The position numbers and the translations under genes are program-made. The notes under the pieces were generated by a model. That model ran no database searches. It was given only the letters and a program-made list of their open reading frames with translations, and was not told the DNA's origin. From the NCBI RefSeq assembly GCF_001571045.1, contig NZ_BCSV01000004.1, positions 310,001-374,000 of the forward strand: a stretch of DNA of 64,000 nt. The letters run 5' to 3'. The stretch's first letter is position 1. Every line of letters begins with the position of its first letter. Shown here piece by piece: positions 1 to 9,153 of this stretch. The stretch comes from Curtobacterium ammoniigenes NBRC 101786 (GTDB lineage Bacteria > Actinomycetota > Actinomycetes > Actinomycetales > Microbacteriaceae).

Positions 1-83
1 ATGGGGGCGACTGCACCACTCGGCCGTGGCCACGCGATCCCGGTACAGTGCTCGGAGTCGGCCCCCTTCCCACGGAGATTTCG

Positions 84-686
84 ATGAGCGACACCACCTG
101 CCACATGTCGATCTCCCTCGACGGATTCGTCGCAGGGCCCGACCAACGCATGGAACAACCCCTCGGAGAACGTGGCCACGAGTTGCACCGGTGGCACATG
201 GGCGATTCGCGAGCGAACGAGGCGGACGCAACCGCTGCCTCCTGGCTGATGCGTCCCCGCGGCGCCTACGTGATGGGGCGGAACATGTTCGGGCCCATTC
301 GCGGTGCATGGCACGGCGGCTGGCAGGGCTGGTGGGGCGCCGAGCCGCCCTATCACGCGCCCGTCTTCGTGCTGACGCATTTCGCCCACGACCCGATCGA
401 GCTCGACGGCGGGACGACCTTCTTCTTCGTCACCGACGGCTTCGACGCGGCCTACGCGCAAGCGCTCGAGGCCGCCGACGGCATTGGTGTCGATATTGCC
501 GGAGGCGCGTGGACCGTCCGTCAGGCACTGGCCGCGGGAGTGGTCGACGAACTCACGCTCGATATCGCTCCGGTGCTGCTCGGGTCAGGCGAGCGGATCT
601 TCGAGCGCGGCACCGAATTCGAAATGGAGCCGGTGGAGGTGCTGCACTCACCGCTGGCGACACACATCCGCTACCGCAGGTCGTGA
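84..686 (+). CDS. Dihydrofolate reductase family protein (RibD C-terminal fold)
   Basis: A 200-residue protein of the RibD C-terminal/DHFR-like family that is common in actinobacteria, probably an NADPH-dependent reductase of unknown substrate. The start MSDTTCHMS follows an ACGGAGA ribosome binding site. The typical opening S-LDGF-AGP is present near residues 10-19, followed by the NMFGPI segment and the C-terminal DELTLDIAPVLLGSGERIF segment characteristic of the family. A longer open frame starts at 48, but it lacks a ribosome binding site and would add non-conserved residues. The gene is monocistronic, with a DUF2254 gene 59 bases downstream. The family call is firm. The substrate cannot be inferred, and a role in folate or riboflavin metabolism should not be assumed. 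Confidence 0.85.
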   Translation: MSDTTCHMSISLDGFVAGPDQRMEQPLGERGHELHRWHMGDSRANEADATAASWLMRPRGAYVMGRNMFGPIRGAWHGGWQGWWGAEPPYHAPVFVLTHFAHDPIELDGGTTFFFVTDGFDAAYAQALEAADGIGVDIAGGAWTVRQALAAGVVDELTLDIAPVLLGSGERIFERGTEFEMEPVEVLHSPLATHIRYRRS

Positions 687-745
687 CGCCGCGATCAGTC
701 GTTTCCTGAGAAAGCCGCTCGGGGGGCGATCGGTAGCCTGCGAGC

Positions 746-2158
746 ATGAGCGGAGAGCCCCGCTCCGGTCCGCGGACCCCGACGTCTGGGCCGGAAGCGA
801 CGAAGAACCAGCCCCTCAAAGCCCGCGTGGTGCGGATTCGTCGGCTCGCGACCCGGGTGCTCACTGGCTTCTTCGCGATCCCGCTCATCGTTCTGGCGTG
901 CTTCGCAGCGCTCGCCGTGTTCTCGATCCTTGCCGACCAGCAGATCATCCCGACGGGCGGCGCGCGGAAGGTGCTCGACCACGTGATCGGCGCCCAAGCG
1001 GCGTCACCGACGCTGCAGGCGATCGCCTCCGGCGTCGTCACGGTAGCCTCCATCACGTTCTCCGTGCTCCTCCTCGCCGTCCAGCAGACCGCATCGAACC
1101 TCTCACCGGTCGTGTTCGACCAGTTCATTCGCCGGAAGGGCAACCAGTTCCTGCTCGGGTACTTCGTCGGCCTCGCGCTCTACGCCTACGTCGTCATGGC
1201 AGCCGTTGAACAGAAGAACCCGCCGATCGTCGGCGCGTTCCTCGCGACCGTGCTTACGTTGATCGCGCTGGCCCTCCTCCTCGTCCTCATCTACTCGACG
1301 GTCGACCAGATGCGTCCGGCGAACGTGCTCCGCGAGATCCATGACCGTGTTCTCAAGGCCCGCAAGTACGAAGCGGAACTCATCCGGCGCACACGACGCA
1401 CGATCCAGTCGAAGGACAAGGTGCTCGCGACGTACACGGCCGACACGAACGGGTACATCACCGAGATTTCGCTTTCGGCACTCGCGCGCGCGTTGGAACG
1501 GATTCCGCGCGCGGAGATCCGGATGCACATCACGCTCGGGGACTACGTCGCCTTCGGGGACATCATCGCGACCGTCTGCGACGACGACGAGCAGGATGCT
1601 CGGGAACTCGAGAATGCGGTGCGAGCCGCGATCGTGATCGCATCCCAACGCAACCTGCAGCGCGACGCGACCACCGGAATCGACGAGCTCGGCAACATTG
1701 CGTGGAGCAGTACGTCGAGCGCCAAGCACAACCCGGAAGTCGCTCGGCAGGCGCTCAACGAGCTCCGCGACCTGGCCGCACGGTGGATGCGAGACCCGCG
1801 GGAGCCGACGGACCGCGCTGCCCGCACGGGCCGCACGGGCGCGAAGCGGGACTCGGAGGAGCCGTCGGATGACGGTGAGGACGAGCTGTCCATCGTCTAC
1901 CCGGATAACGACCTGGACCGTATCTTCCAAACGATCTATTCGCTGTTCGTCGCGGCGCAGGAGTCGCGGCAGCACATGACCGCCGCGCGCGTCCTCGATG
2001 CCTACCAAGCGCTGCTGCGGGCCGCGCCCGACGAGCAGCGACGGCGCATCGCGCACGACCTCGACGCCGCAGAGTCGATCCTCGATCGGATCCCGGAGAC
2101 GCCCATGCTCCACGATGCCCGCGAAGGCGCGCGCGCTGCAGAACGTGGACAGCGGTGA
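746..2158 (+). CDS. DUF2254 domain-containing membrane protein
   Basis: A 470-residue predicted inner-membrane protein of the DUF2254 family, whose function is unknown. Hydrophobic segments lie near residues 38-65, 95-120, 140-155 and 160-185. A large soluble C-terminal part follows, with the family-typical blocks RPANVLREIHDR, DNGYI-like text (TNGYITEI) and LGDYVAFGDI. Near residues 350-380 there is an acidic, charged linker before the final helical segment. The gene stands alone and converges on the amino-acid permease gene with a 13-base gap. Family membership is clear from the fold pattern and these blocks, but the biochemical role is unknown. Confidence 0.85.
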   Translation: MSGEPRSGPRTPTSGPEATKNQPLKARVVRIRRLATRVLTGFFAIPLIVLACFAALAVFSILADQQIIPTGGARKVLDHVIGAQAASPTLQAIASGVVTVASITFSVLLLAVQQTASNLSPVVFDQFIRRKGNQFLLGYFVGLALYAYVVMAAVEQKNPPIVGAFLATVLTLIALALLLVLIYSTVDQMRPANVLREIHDRVLKARKYEAELIRRTRRTIQSKDKVLATYTADTNGYITEISLSALARALERIPRAEIRMHITLGDYVAFGDIIATVCDDDEQDARELENAVRAAIVIASQRNLQRDATTGIDELGNIAWSSTSSAKHNPEVARQALNELRDLAARWMRDPREPTDRAARTGRTGAKRDSEEPSDDGEDELSIVYPDNDLDRIFQTIYSLFVAAQESRQHMTAARVLDAYQALLRAAPDEQRRRIAHDLDAAESILDRIPETPMLHDAREGARAAERGQR

Positions 2159-2171
2159 CCGGCAGCGCAGG

Positions 2172-3839
2172 CTAGGGTCGCACCCCTTCGGCTGGTTCCT
2201 CCATCGCGCTGCCGGCGGCGCGGAGCTCGTCGATGAGTTCCGGTCGGGCACGCATGTACTCGGTTCCGGATCGCGCGCCCCAGATGTATAGACCGGCGGC
2301 GATCACGGCGAGCACCACCGAGTCCCACGGTGACGGGATGAGCGCGAGGCCGCCGAAGCTTCCGATCGCGGACATGCCGTAGACGACAAGCAGGTAGGCG
2401 ACGAGCCAGAGTCCGCCGACGAGCTCGCCGACGCCGTGCCGTTGCACCGCGTAGGTCACGGCATACCAGATCAACCCGACCACGACGATCGGGACGGTCA
2501 GGAGGAGTTCGTTCCACGGAACCCAGTAGATGACAAGCGCGCTCACGATGAACGCGAACGGTGCGATTACGGTCATGCCCGGAATACGCGCGCGAGCCGT
2601 CGTGAGCCCGGACCTGCGGAACGCGATCAGCGACACCGACCCGATCGAGAACGTGAACGCGATCAGCGTGCCCGTCACGCCGATGATCTGATGCCAGCTC
2701 GGAAGGGGCAGGAGGAACAGGATGCCGACGATGAAATTCGTGATCAGGGCACGCCGCGGCACACCGGAGCCGGGGTGCACCTTCGCGAACCACGCGGGGA
2801 AGAACCGGTTTTTCGCGAGCCCGAACATGTTCCGGGCGTTCGACGCGGTGAAGACGATGCCCGAGCCCGACGGCGAGATCATGGAGTCCGCGATGAGCAC
2901 CCAGTACAGCCACGTCATCCCGATCAGCATCGCGAGCTGCGCGAACGGCGAATTGAAGTTGATGCCGCTCCATCCATGTCCGAGCAGATGCTGCGGGACA
3001 CCGAAGATGAACGCGGTCTGCAGCAGCAGGTAGAGCACGATGGCAGCCAGGATCGTCGTGATGAGCGATGCGGGGATGTTGCGGTGCGGGTTCTTGACCT
3101 CGCCAGACAGCTCCACGATGTTGCGGAACCCCGTGTAGGCGAACACCATGCCGGCCGTGGCGATCGTGCCGAGGGCTGCTCCGATGCCGTAGGGCGCGAA
3201 TCCGCCGCCCGCGCTGAAGTTGCCCGCACCACCCGCGCCTCCCGCGCCCGTGAACCCGCTCGCAAGCAGCATGACGACGGTGAGGATCGGGATACACACC
3301 TTCACGGCGGTCACGATGTTGTTGCTCCGCGCGAAGAACTGCACGCCGAAATAGTTGACGACGACGAACACCGCCATCAGCCCGATCGCACAGAGGATCC
3401 CGAACCCCGTGAGCTGCTTGTGCGCGAACAGACCCGGAATGTACGAACTCGCGTACTGCACGACGCCAGAGGCCTCGGTCGGCGGGTTCGCGACGTACGT
3501 CACCCACATGCTCCACCCGACGATGCTCGCCGCGAACCGGCCGTTGGAGTACAGCGGGTAGCGAACGAGGCCACCGGATTCGGGCCGCACCATGCCGAGC
3601 TCGGCGAAGACGAGCGCGACAGCAAGCATCACCGCTCCTCCGATGACCCAGGCGATGAGGGCTGCCGGTCCTGCGGTCTGCGCCGCATACATCGCCGAGA
3701 AGAGCCACCCGGATCCGATGACCGACCCGATGCCGGTCGCGACGAGCGACCAGTATCCGAGGCGTTGTCGAAGGTGGCTGTCCTCGGTCGCGATGGTGTC
3801 GGTGCTCACCGGGGTCGTCCTCGTCCGCGTGGTGCTCAT
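2172..3839 (-). CDS. APC family amino-acid permease
   Basis: A 555-residue polytopic membrane protein of the amino acid-polyamine-organocation superfamily, which imports amino acids or amines with a cation. After a short hydrophilic N-terminus comes the first-helix signature GIGSVIGSGWLF, followed by an AELG motif, about 12 hydrophobic segments and a short charged C-tail. The start MSTTRTRTT lies about 76 bases from the neighbouring kinase gene, and the gene is probably monocistronic. The substrate cannot be read from the sequence. The PTEASGVVQYASSY segment after the third helix resembles broadly annotated amino-acid permeases of actinobacteria. Confidence 0.85.
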   Translation of the reverse strand: MSTTRTRTTPVSTDTIATEDSHLRQRLGYWSLVATGIGSVIGSGWLFSAMYAAQTAGPAALIAWVIGGAVMLAVALVFAELGMVRPESGGLVRYPLYSNGRFAASIVGWSMWVTYVANPPTEASGVVQYASSYIPGLFAHKQLTGFGILCAIGLMAVFVVVNYFGVQFFARSNNIVTAVKVCIPILTVVMLLASGFTGAGGAGGAGNFSAGGGFAPYGIGAALGTIATAGMVFAYTGFRNIVELSGEVKNPHRNIPASLITTILAAIVLYLLLQTAFIFGVPQHLLGHGWSGINFNSPFAQLAMLIGMTWLYWVLIADSMISPSGSGIVFTASNARNMFGLAKNRFFPAWFAKVHPGSGVPRRALITNFIVGILFLLPLPSWHQIIGVTGTLIAFTFSIGSVSLIAFRRSGLTTARARIPGMTVIAPFAFIVSALVIYWVPWNELLLTVPIVVVGLIWYAVTYAVQRHGVGELVGGLWLVAYLLVVYGMSAIGSFGGLALIPSPWDSVVLAVIAAGLYIWGARSGTEYMRARPELIDELRAAGSAMEEPAEGVRP

Positions 3840-3915
3840 GAGTCAGTCGTACGCTCACACTCGCGCTCGCGTCGCCATCGACCCGCAGGCCCGGTCCGGC
3901 GGAACGGCGTTCCGA

Positions 3916-4452
3916 CTACCACCCGACCTGTGTCAGCACCTCGTGCGCAACCGCGCTCGCGTCATCGTCGCCGACGGTGACGACGTGATCGGCCTGCAGC
4001 TCCCGGTTGAGAATCTCGTCGAGTTCGGCGCTCCGCTCGAGGTGCCAGTCACGGGCCGCACCGGCCTCGTGGCGCGTGATCAGGCGCTTCCGCACCAGGT
4101 CGATCGGAACGCGCAATCGGCACACGACGAGGGGCACGCCGACCGCCTCGGCAACCGCCGCAACTCCGACGGGCCCTTCGACCACGCCGGCGAGAACGAG
4201 CGTCGTCGCGCCCGCGGCGATCCCGTTCGCGGCGACGGCCGCGAGATTCGCGCGTCCGAGTGCTTCGCGAAACGGATCGCCCGGTGGCGCCGGCCACATC
4301 CGCGCCAACTCGTCCAGGTCGACGACCATGTGCGGGACTCCCCGGAGCCGGAGCGCCTCCCCCACGGCATGCGCGGTCGTCGTCTTCCCAGACCCCACCG
4401 TTCCGGTCAGGAGCAGGCACCGCCCCGCACTCGTGCCCGGAGACGACCCCAT
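3916..4452 (-). CDS. AAA/P-loop kinase-like ATPase
   Basis: A 178-residue P-loop protein with a Walker A motif GTVGSGKTT at residues 17-25 and a VVDLDELAR segment at about 43-51 that resembles a Walker B or substrate-binding Asp. The small size and single domain fit the AAA_18/adenylylsulfate-kinase-like or shikimate/gluconate-kinase-like nucleoside phosphate kinases. I chose the start at MGSSPG because it lies just ahead of the P-loop; the open frame extends further upstream but reads as non-conserved, low-complexity residues. The gene is divergent from the APH-type kinase gene, with 83 bases between the starts. The substrate is unknown. Confidence 0.75.
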   Translation of the reverse strand: MGSSPGTSAGRCLLLTGTVGSGKTTTAHAVGEALRLRGVPHMVVDLDELARMWPAPPGDPFREALGRANLAAVAANGIAAGATTLVLAGVVEGPVGVAAVAEAVGVPLVVCRLRVPIDLVRKRLITRHEAGAARDWHLERSAELDEILNRELQADHVVTVGDDDASAVAHEVLTQVGW

Positions 4453-4535
4453 GCCGGCACTGTACGGGCTCGGGGTCCCGAACGGGATGGGAGCCTCGCT
4501 GGTATTCCGTGCGCCCGTCGAGCAGGATGACAACG

Positions 4536-5507
4536 ATGTCCACGTTCCTGACCGTCCCGGAGGAGTTCGCCGCCCGGACGATCCGACGGGAGGGCCCTGC
4601 TGGCGCTGAGTGGATCGCAACGCTCCCGACGACGGCGCGGACGATCGCCCGTCGTTGGGGTCTGACCGTCGAGTCGGCGGCGATGGCCGGGACGACCGCG
4701 CTTGTCTGGTTGGTGCAACAACGAGGTCGCCCAGCTGCGCTGAAGATCGGTTGGCCGGACCTCGAGTCACGAGACGAAGCCGCCGCGCTCCGCGCGTGGG
4801 ACGGTGATGGCGCCGTCCGCGTGCTCGATGTCGACGCGAAGCACCACGCGCTCCTGTTGGAGCGCCTTGATCCGAGGCCGACGCTGCTCGACATGCCGAT
4901 CGACACCGCCGTCGAGACGATGGTGAGGGTGCTCCATCGCCTGCACACGGCGTCCGCAGCCCTTGATCGCCCCCGAGCGCTCGCCGGGTTCATGCCGGTG
5001 CTCGCGCAGATGGACGCGTCCGACGGCGCCGGAGCCTCCGACGCCGGTCTTCTCGGTGCGCGCGTGGCCGCCGAGGCCGTGATGGCTCGGCGCCCGAGCG
5101 TGCTCCTGCACGGCGACTTCCACTACGAAAACGTGCTGAGCGGCGAACGTGGATGGACCGCCATCGATCCGAAACCGGCGCTCGGAGCCCCCGAGTGGGA
5201 CTACCTGCCCCTGCTTCGCAACCGGTTCGACGCGTACGGCGCGCCCGGCGTGCACGGCGTGCGCGATGTCCACGCATCGATCCGACGACGCCTCCGCATG
5301 ATCGTCACCCTCGACGACGGTGATGCCGAAGCGGCAACCGTCCTCTGCCACTACCGGGCACGGCTCAACATCGCGTTCGCACGGCACGTCGGGGATGCGA
5401 GCTTCCTTGCGGTGGCGACGGCGCTCGCCGAGGCGACTGCCGAACCGGGCGAAGCTAGCGCCAGCGTCAGCGCCGGTCGGCGTCGACCAGCTGATCCTCG
5501 AGGTTGA
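4536..5507 (+). CDS. APH(6)/hydroxyurea-type antibiotic phosphotransferase family protein
   Basis: A 323-residue kinase of the aminoglycoside/hydroxyurea phosphotransferase family (streptomycin 6-kinase type). The nucleotide-binding AALKIGWPD lysine segment is near residue 70. The catalytic loop LHGDFHYENVL is near residues 190-200, followed by the Mg-binding IDPKPALGAPEWDYLP segment, which is typical of the family. The ATG at 4536 is preceded by AGCAGGA at a good distance; an ATG nine bases earlier is too close to it. Many chromosomal members of this family have no proven resistance role, so resistance to streptomycin is possible but not shown. The 3' end overlaps the convergent L-rhamnose mutarotase gene by 41 bases. 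Confidence 0.8.
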   Translation: MSTFLTVPEEFAARTIRREGPAGAEWIATLPTTARTIARRWGLTVESAAMAGTTALVWLVQQRGRPAALKIGWPDLESRDEAAALRAWDGDGAVRVLDVDAKHHALLLERLDPRPTLLDMPIDTAVETMVRVLHRLHTASAALDRPRALAGFMPVLAQMDASDGAGASDAGLLGARVAAEAVMARRPSVLLHGDFHYENVLSGERGWTAIDPKPALGAPEWDYLPLLRNRFDAYGAPGVHGVRDVHASIRRRLRMIVTLDDGDAEAATVLCHYRARLNIAFARHVGDASFLAVATALAEATAEPGEASASVSAGRRRPADPRG

Positions 5508-5811
5508 ACACCTCGGGCAGGATGCGCGCCGTCTGATCCGCCCGTCCGCTCGCCCCGTCGAACAGGCGCAGCATCTCTTCCTCCCATGCTGCGGCGACCT
5601 CGCTCGCGGCGAGCGCAGCATCCGCTGCTTCGACCGAGTCGGTCTCGTAGTACCCGATCAGGAGGCCATCGTCATCGAGGAACAGCGAGTAGTTCCGTCG
5701 CCCGGCCGAGGCGATGGCTCGCAGCATCGCTGGCCACACGGCGGCGTGCCGTTCGCGGTAGCGCTCCATGTGCTCGGGCGCCACCTGCATCCGAAAGCAG
5801 ACACGGGTCAT
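5467..5811 (-). CDS. rhaM: L-rhamnose mutarotase
   Basis: A 114-residue protein matching the RhaM/RhaU (DUF718) family, which interconverts the alpha and beta anomers of L-rhamnose before isomerisation or dehydrogenation. The segments CFRMQV, EYRERH-like YRERHAAVWPAM near residues 18-29, NYSLFL and the C-terminal LPEVFNLE block are family hallmarks. The length is close to the usual 100-110 residues. The start overlaps the stop of the upstream LacI gene (ATGA), so the two are translationally coupled. This implies the regulator responds to rhamnose or a rhamnose-containing glycan. It fits the alpha-L-rhamnosidase gene further along the window. Confidence 0.9.
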   Translation of the reverse strand: MTRVCFRMQVAPEHMERYRERHAAVWPAMLRAIASAGRRNYSLFLDDDGLLIGYYETDSVEAADAALAASEVAAAWEEEMLRLFDGASGRADQTARILPEVFNLEDQLVDADRR

Positions 5812-6983
5812 CGTTCGACCTCCACACGCGCTCCGGTGCTGGCCCGCAGGATCACGCGACCCTGCACGGGAAGGGTGACGGCCGCCTCCGGTTCGGAGCC
5901 CCCCGGCGCGGACGCCCCCGCTTCGGATACTCCTGACTCGGTGGACGCGGGATCCAGGTCCGGCTCGTCCTCATCGGCGAATGCCCGCGCGCTCACGTCG
6001 TCTCCCTGCGCGGACATGGCGACGTCGAGCGCGAGCGCCCCGATCGCCTCGAGCGGCAGGTGCACGGTCGTGAGCGGCGGGTAGACGTCCTGCAGCATGG
6101 CGATGTCGTCGTATCCCGCAACGGCGATGTCGGCTCCCGGTTCGAGACCCCGCTCGCGCATCGCTGCCATGGCACCGACGGCCATCACGTCCGTTGCCGC
6201 GAAGACGCATCCGCTCTGGAGGCCGTGGTCGAGCAGCGACACCATCCCCCGATAGCCGCCATCACGGGTGAACTCGCCGTGCACGATGCGCTCCGCGGGG
6301 ATCGCGACGCCCGCTTCGGCCGCGCCTGCGACGAATCCTGCGGTCCGCTCCACCGGCGTGGCGAGGTCGGGCCTGCCGGCGAGGATGGCGAAATCGCGGT
6401 GACCCACCTCGACGAGCGCACGCGCCAGCGCATGCGCGCCGCCGCGGTTGTCGATGGGCACGGAACGAACACCGGCGCCGATCGGCCCGTGCGAGGCGGT
6501 TCCGAGCGCGGTCACGCCGGCACCGGCACGCACGAGCTCGTCGAGCGCGTCATCGATGTCGCGCTCCGTTGGCGAGGCGGCGGGCAGCGCACGGGATCCG
6601 GCGAGGATCACGGCGCGTGGGCGCTGGCCGAGGAGTGTCCGGAGCGCGGCGGCGATCCGCACCGGGTCGCCACCGGTCGCCGTCATCGTGACTACGAGCC
6701 CGAAGTCGTCGGCGGCTTTGATCACTCCGGCCGCAATGGACGCGAAGTACGGGTCTGCGATGTCGCCGATCACGAGTGCCACCGTTGTGGATGTGCCGCG
6801 CGCGATCGCCTGGGCCGCAGTGTTCGGGGCGTATCGCAGTTCCTGCGCCGCCTCGAGGACGCGCGCCTCGAGATCGGCACGCACCCGCCGTGCACTGCCG
6901 TTGATCGCTCGCGAGGCGGTCGCAAGCGACACCCCGGCGTGTCGGGCGACGTCCGCGAGCGTCACGGTCGTTCTCTCGGTCAT
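5808..6983 (-). CDS. LacI family transcriptional regulator
   Basis: A 391-residue repressor with an N-terminal helix-turn-helix (TLADVARHAGVSLATASRAIN, residues 8-28), a hinge helix around 55-65 and a periplasmic-binding-like ligand domain. The ATG is chosen because it precedes the HTH and has a GAGGAG ribosome binding site upstream; a longer open frame runs to 7520 but has no such support. The protein is longer than the usual 330-345 residues because an acidic, Ser/Gly/Ala-rich insert lies near residues 335-370, before the last strand. It is coupled to rhaM downstream and divergent from the dehydrogenase-PmoA gene, whose promoter region carries a LacI-type operator. Confidence 0.9.
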   Translation of the reverse strand: MTERTTVTLADVARHAGVSLATASRAINGSARRVRADLEARVLEAAQELRYAPNTAAQAIARGTSTTVALVIGDIADPYFASIAAGVIKAADDFGLVVTMTATGGDPVRIAAALRTLLGQRPRAVILAGSRALPAASPTERDIDDALDELVRAGAGVTALGTASHGPIGAGVRSVPIDNRGGAHALARALVEVGHRDFAILAGRPDLATPVERTAGFVAGAAEAGVAIPAERIVHGEFTRDGGYRGMVSLLDHGLQSGCVFAATDVMAVGAMAAMRERGLEPGADIAVAGYDDIAMLQDVYPPLTTVHLPLEAIGALALDVAMSAQGDDVSARAFADEDEPDLDPASTESGVSEAGASAPGGSEPEAAVTLPVQGRVILRASTGARVEVER

Positions 6984-7086
6984 AGGAGCACTCCTCACGT
7001 GGGCTCGACCCCATTGGTATCCCGGTCCGCGTCGATCAGCAAGAGGGCGCGCCCGGCAGACCGCGCGATCCGCGCCATCACTGGCG

Positions 7087-7098
7087 GAAATCGCTTTC
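7087..7098. promoter_or_regulatory. LacI-type operator between the divergent LacI and dehydrogenase-PmoA genes
   Basis: GAAATCGCTTTC is a near-palindrome of the CcpA/GalR-LacI class (GAAA-N-CGC-TTTC). It lies 55 bases upstream of the dehydrogenase-PmoA start in the 169-base divergent region. Closely related 12-mers occur upstream of the other sugar genes in this window. Binding by the adjacent LacI protein is inference. Confidence 0.6.
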
Positions 7099-7152
7099 TC
7101 CGTTAGGGTGGGTCGAGGACGGACCGGTCCGACACAGCGTGGTGAGGTGGCT

Positions 7153-9153
7153 ATGACGAACACGGATGGACTCCCCCGAGTCGTGATCACCGGGATTCTC
7201 GGATTCGGGCGGCACCACCTCGAGAACGCCCGCCGCCTCGAGTCCGACGACCTCCTCCGTATCGTCGCGCTCGTCGATCCAGCCGCCCTCGGCTCCGCCG
7301 ACGCATTCGCACCGACGCCGGTCTTCGCCGACCTGGGCGACGCGCTTGCCGCGCACCCTGCGGACATCGTCATCGTGGCGACGCCCATCGGCACCCACGC
7401 GTCGCTCTGCGAGACCGCGATGCGTGCTGGCGCAGATGTGCTGCTCGAGAAGCCACCGGTCCCACGCTGGGACGACTTCGAGCACCTCCTCGAGGTTGCG
7501 CGCACCACCGGACGGTCCATCCAGGTCGGCTTCCAGAGCCTTGGTTCCCACGCGCTGTCCGCGTTCGCCGCGGATGCGTTCGATCTCGGTCCACTCGTCT
7601 CGGTCGGCGCAGTCGGGCTCTGGTCCCGCCGACGGTCCTACTGGGGGCGCGCACGATGGGCGGGACGGCGTGTCCTCGACGGCGAACTCGTCGTGGACGG
7701 CGTGACCACGAACCCGCTCGCGCATGCCGTCGCGACCGCGCTCTCCATCGCTGGATATGACGCGGCGAGCCGGGTGGACGCCATCGAGACCGACCTGTAC
7801 CGCGCCAACCCCATCGACGCCGACGACACCGCCGTCGTGCGGATCACCGGCGAGGCCAGGGTGCCGGTGACGTGCGCGCTCACGCTGTGCGCGCCTCCGG
7901 AGGCCGACGGGGACGGGCCGCGGGTGATCGTGACCGGCACGCGCGGGCACGCCGTGCTCTCCTACACGACAGACGTCGTGACGTTCAGGGACCAGCGCCG
8001 GACGTTCGACCGGGATGACCTGCTCACCGACCTCATCCGGCACCGCCGCGACGGCCACCCCCTCATCGCTCCGCTCGCCGGCGTCGGTGCGTTCATGCGT
8101 GTCGTGGAAGCCGTGCGTCTCGCCCCCGAGCCACAGCACGTCGACCCGGCGTTCGTTCGATGGCAGTCGGCCGGAGAGCCCACGGACGACGCGTTCCCGG
8201 TCATCGACGGCATCGTCGAGCTGGCGGAGCGCGCTGCGGCCTCCGGGGCCACGTTCGCCGAGCTCGGAGCGCCCTGGGCGGTCGCGGGCCACGATCGGAG
8301 GCTCGCAACCCTGCGCGTCGATGGCGAGGACATCGCCGAAGTCCTCGACGGGTCCGGCACCATGCCGTTCTCGAGCCCCCACCCCTACCTGCATCCGATC
8401 CGCACGCTCGGCGGGGTGACGCTCAGCGCCCGACACCCCGCCGACCACGACTGGCACACGGGCCTCAGCCTCACGGTGCAGGATGCCGACGGCGTGAACT
8501 TCTGGGGCGGCAGGACCTACGTTCGCGACGACGGCTACGTGCGCCTCGACGATCACGGCCGCACCGTGTGCGATCGCGCCGACGGCACAGATGACGACGT
8601 GCGCCTCGACCTGCGATGGGTCGGGCCCCGCGGCGACGCCATCCTGGCGGAGCAGCGCCGCATCGCGGTGCGCGCCGCGGGTAACGACGGCTGGGTCCTC
8701 GATCTGGAGGCGCGTCTCACCCCCGCAACGGATCAGCCGGTCACGATCGGCAGTCCGGGCACGAAGGGCCGCGTCGACGCCGGATATGGCGGCCTGTTCT
8801 GGCGGCTTCCCGCCTGCCGATCGGTCGAGATCTTCACCAGCGAGCGGCGCGGCGAGCAAGCGGTCAATGGATCCGCTGCGCCGTGGGTCGCATGGTCGGC
8901 GGAGTTTCTCGCCGGCCCCGGTGAGAACGGGACGGCGACGATCGTCCTCGTCGCCGACGGCGCCGAGACCGACCGGTGGTTCGTCCGATGCTCGGACTAT
9001 CCCGGCATCGGCGCCGCGCTCGCGTGGACCGAACCGCTCCGCGTCGACGCTGCCGGTCTCGTGCGCCGGTACCGCGCATTCGTCGCCGACGGCCGCCTGA
9101 CAGCCGAAGCCATCGAGCGCATCGCCGCTCGCGTCGTCGAGGAGCCCGCATGA
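7153..9153 (+). CDS. Gfo/Idh/MocA dehydrogenase fused to a PmoA-like (DUF6807) domain
   Basis: A 666-residue two-domain protein. Residues 1 to about 370 form a Gfo/Idh/MocA oxidoreductase, with nucleotide motif GILGFG near 14-19 and the catalytic EKP motif in LLEKPPV near 97-103. Residues from about 390 to 650 match the PmoA-like family (DUF6807), with PYLHPIRTLGG, HPADHDWHTGLS and GVNFWGGRTYV. Sugar dehydrogenases of this family oxidise a ring hydroxyl with NAD(P); the role of the PmoA-like domain is unknown, and the historic methane-oxygenase label should not be taken literally. The gene overlaps the next by ATGA. A second fusion of the same design lies at 34317-36452. Confidence 0.85.
   Translation: MTNTDGLPRVVITGILGFGRHHLENARRLESDDLLRIVALVDPAALGSADAFAPTPVFADLGDALAAHPADIVIVATPIGTHASLCETAMRAGADVLLEKPPVPRWDDFEHLLEVARTTGRSIQVGFQSLGSHALSAFAADAFDLGPLVSVGAVGLWSRRRSYWGRARWAGRRVLDGELVVDGVTTNPLAHAVATALSIAGYDAASRVDAIETDLYRANPIDADDTAVVRITGEARVPVTCALTLCAPPEADGDGPRVIVTGTRGHAVLSYTTDVVTFRDQRRTFDRDDLLTDLIRHRRDGHPLIAPLAGVGAFMRVVEAVRLAPEPQHVDPAFVRWQSAGEPTDDAFPVIDGIVELAERAAASGATFAELGAPWAVAGHDRRLATLRVDGEDIAEVLDGSGTMPFSSPHPYLHPIRTLGGVTLSARHPADHDWHTGLSLTVQDADGVNFWGGRTYVRDDGYVRLDDHGRTVCDRADGTDDDVRLDLRWVGPRGDAILAEQRRIAVRAAGNDGWVLDLEARLTPATDQPVTIGSPGTKGRVDAGYGGLFWRLPACRSVEIFTSERRGEQAVNGSAAPWVAWSAEFLAGPGENGTATIVLVADGAETDRWFVRCSDYPGIGAALAWTEPLRVDAAGLVRRYRAFVADGRLTAEAIERIAARVVEEPA

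Noticed and set aside
1..83. A possible gene end or RNA in the first 83 bases
   Set aside because: No open frame with support; it appears to be only the upstream region of the DHFR-like gene.
2436..3980. A 514-codon open frame antisense to the amino-acid permease gene
   Set aside because: High-GC DNA creates long open frames opposite real genes. The translation is Arg/His/Asp-rich with no recognisable domain, while the other strand encodes a clear permease.
7153..9153. A methane oxygenase function because of the PmoA label
   Set aside because: The domain name is historical; the sequence is fused to a sugar dehydrogenase and lacks membrane segments.
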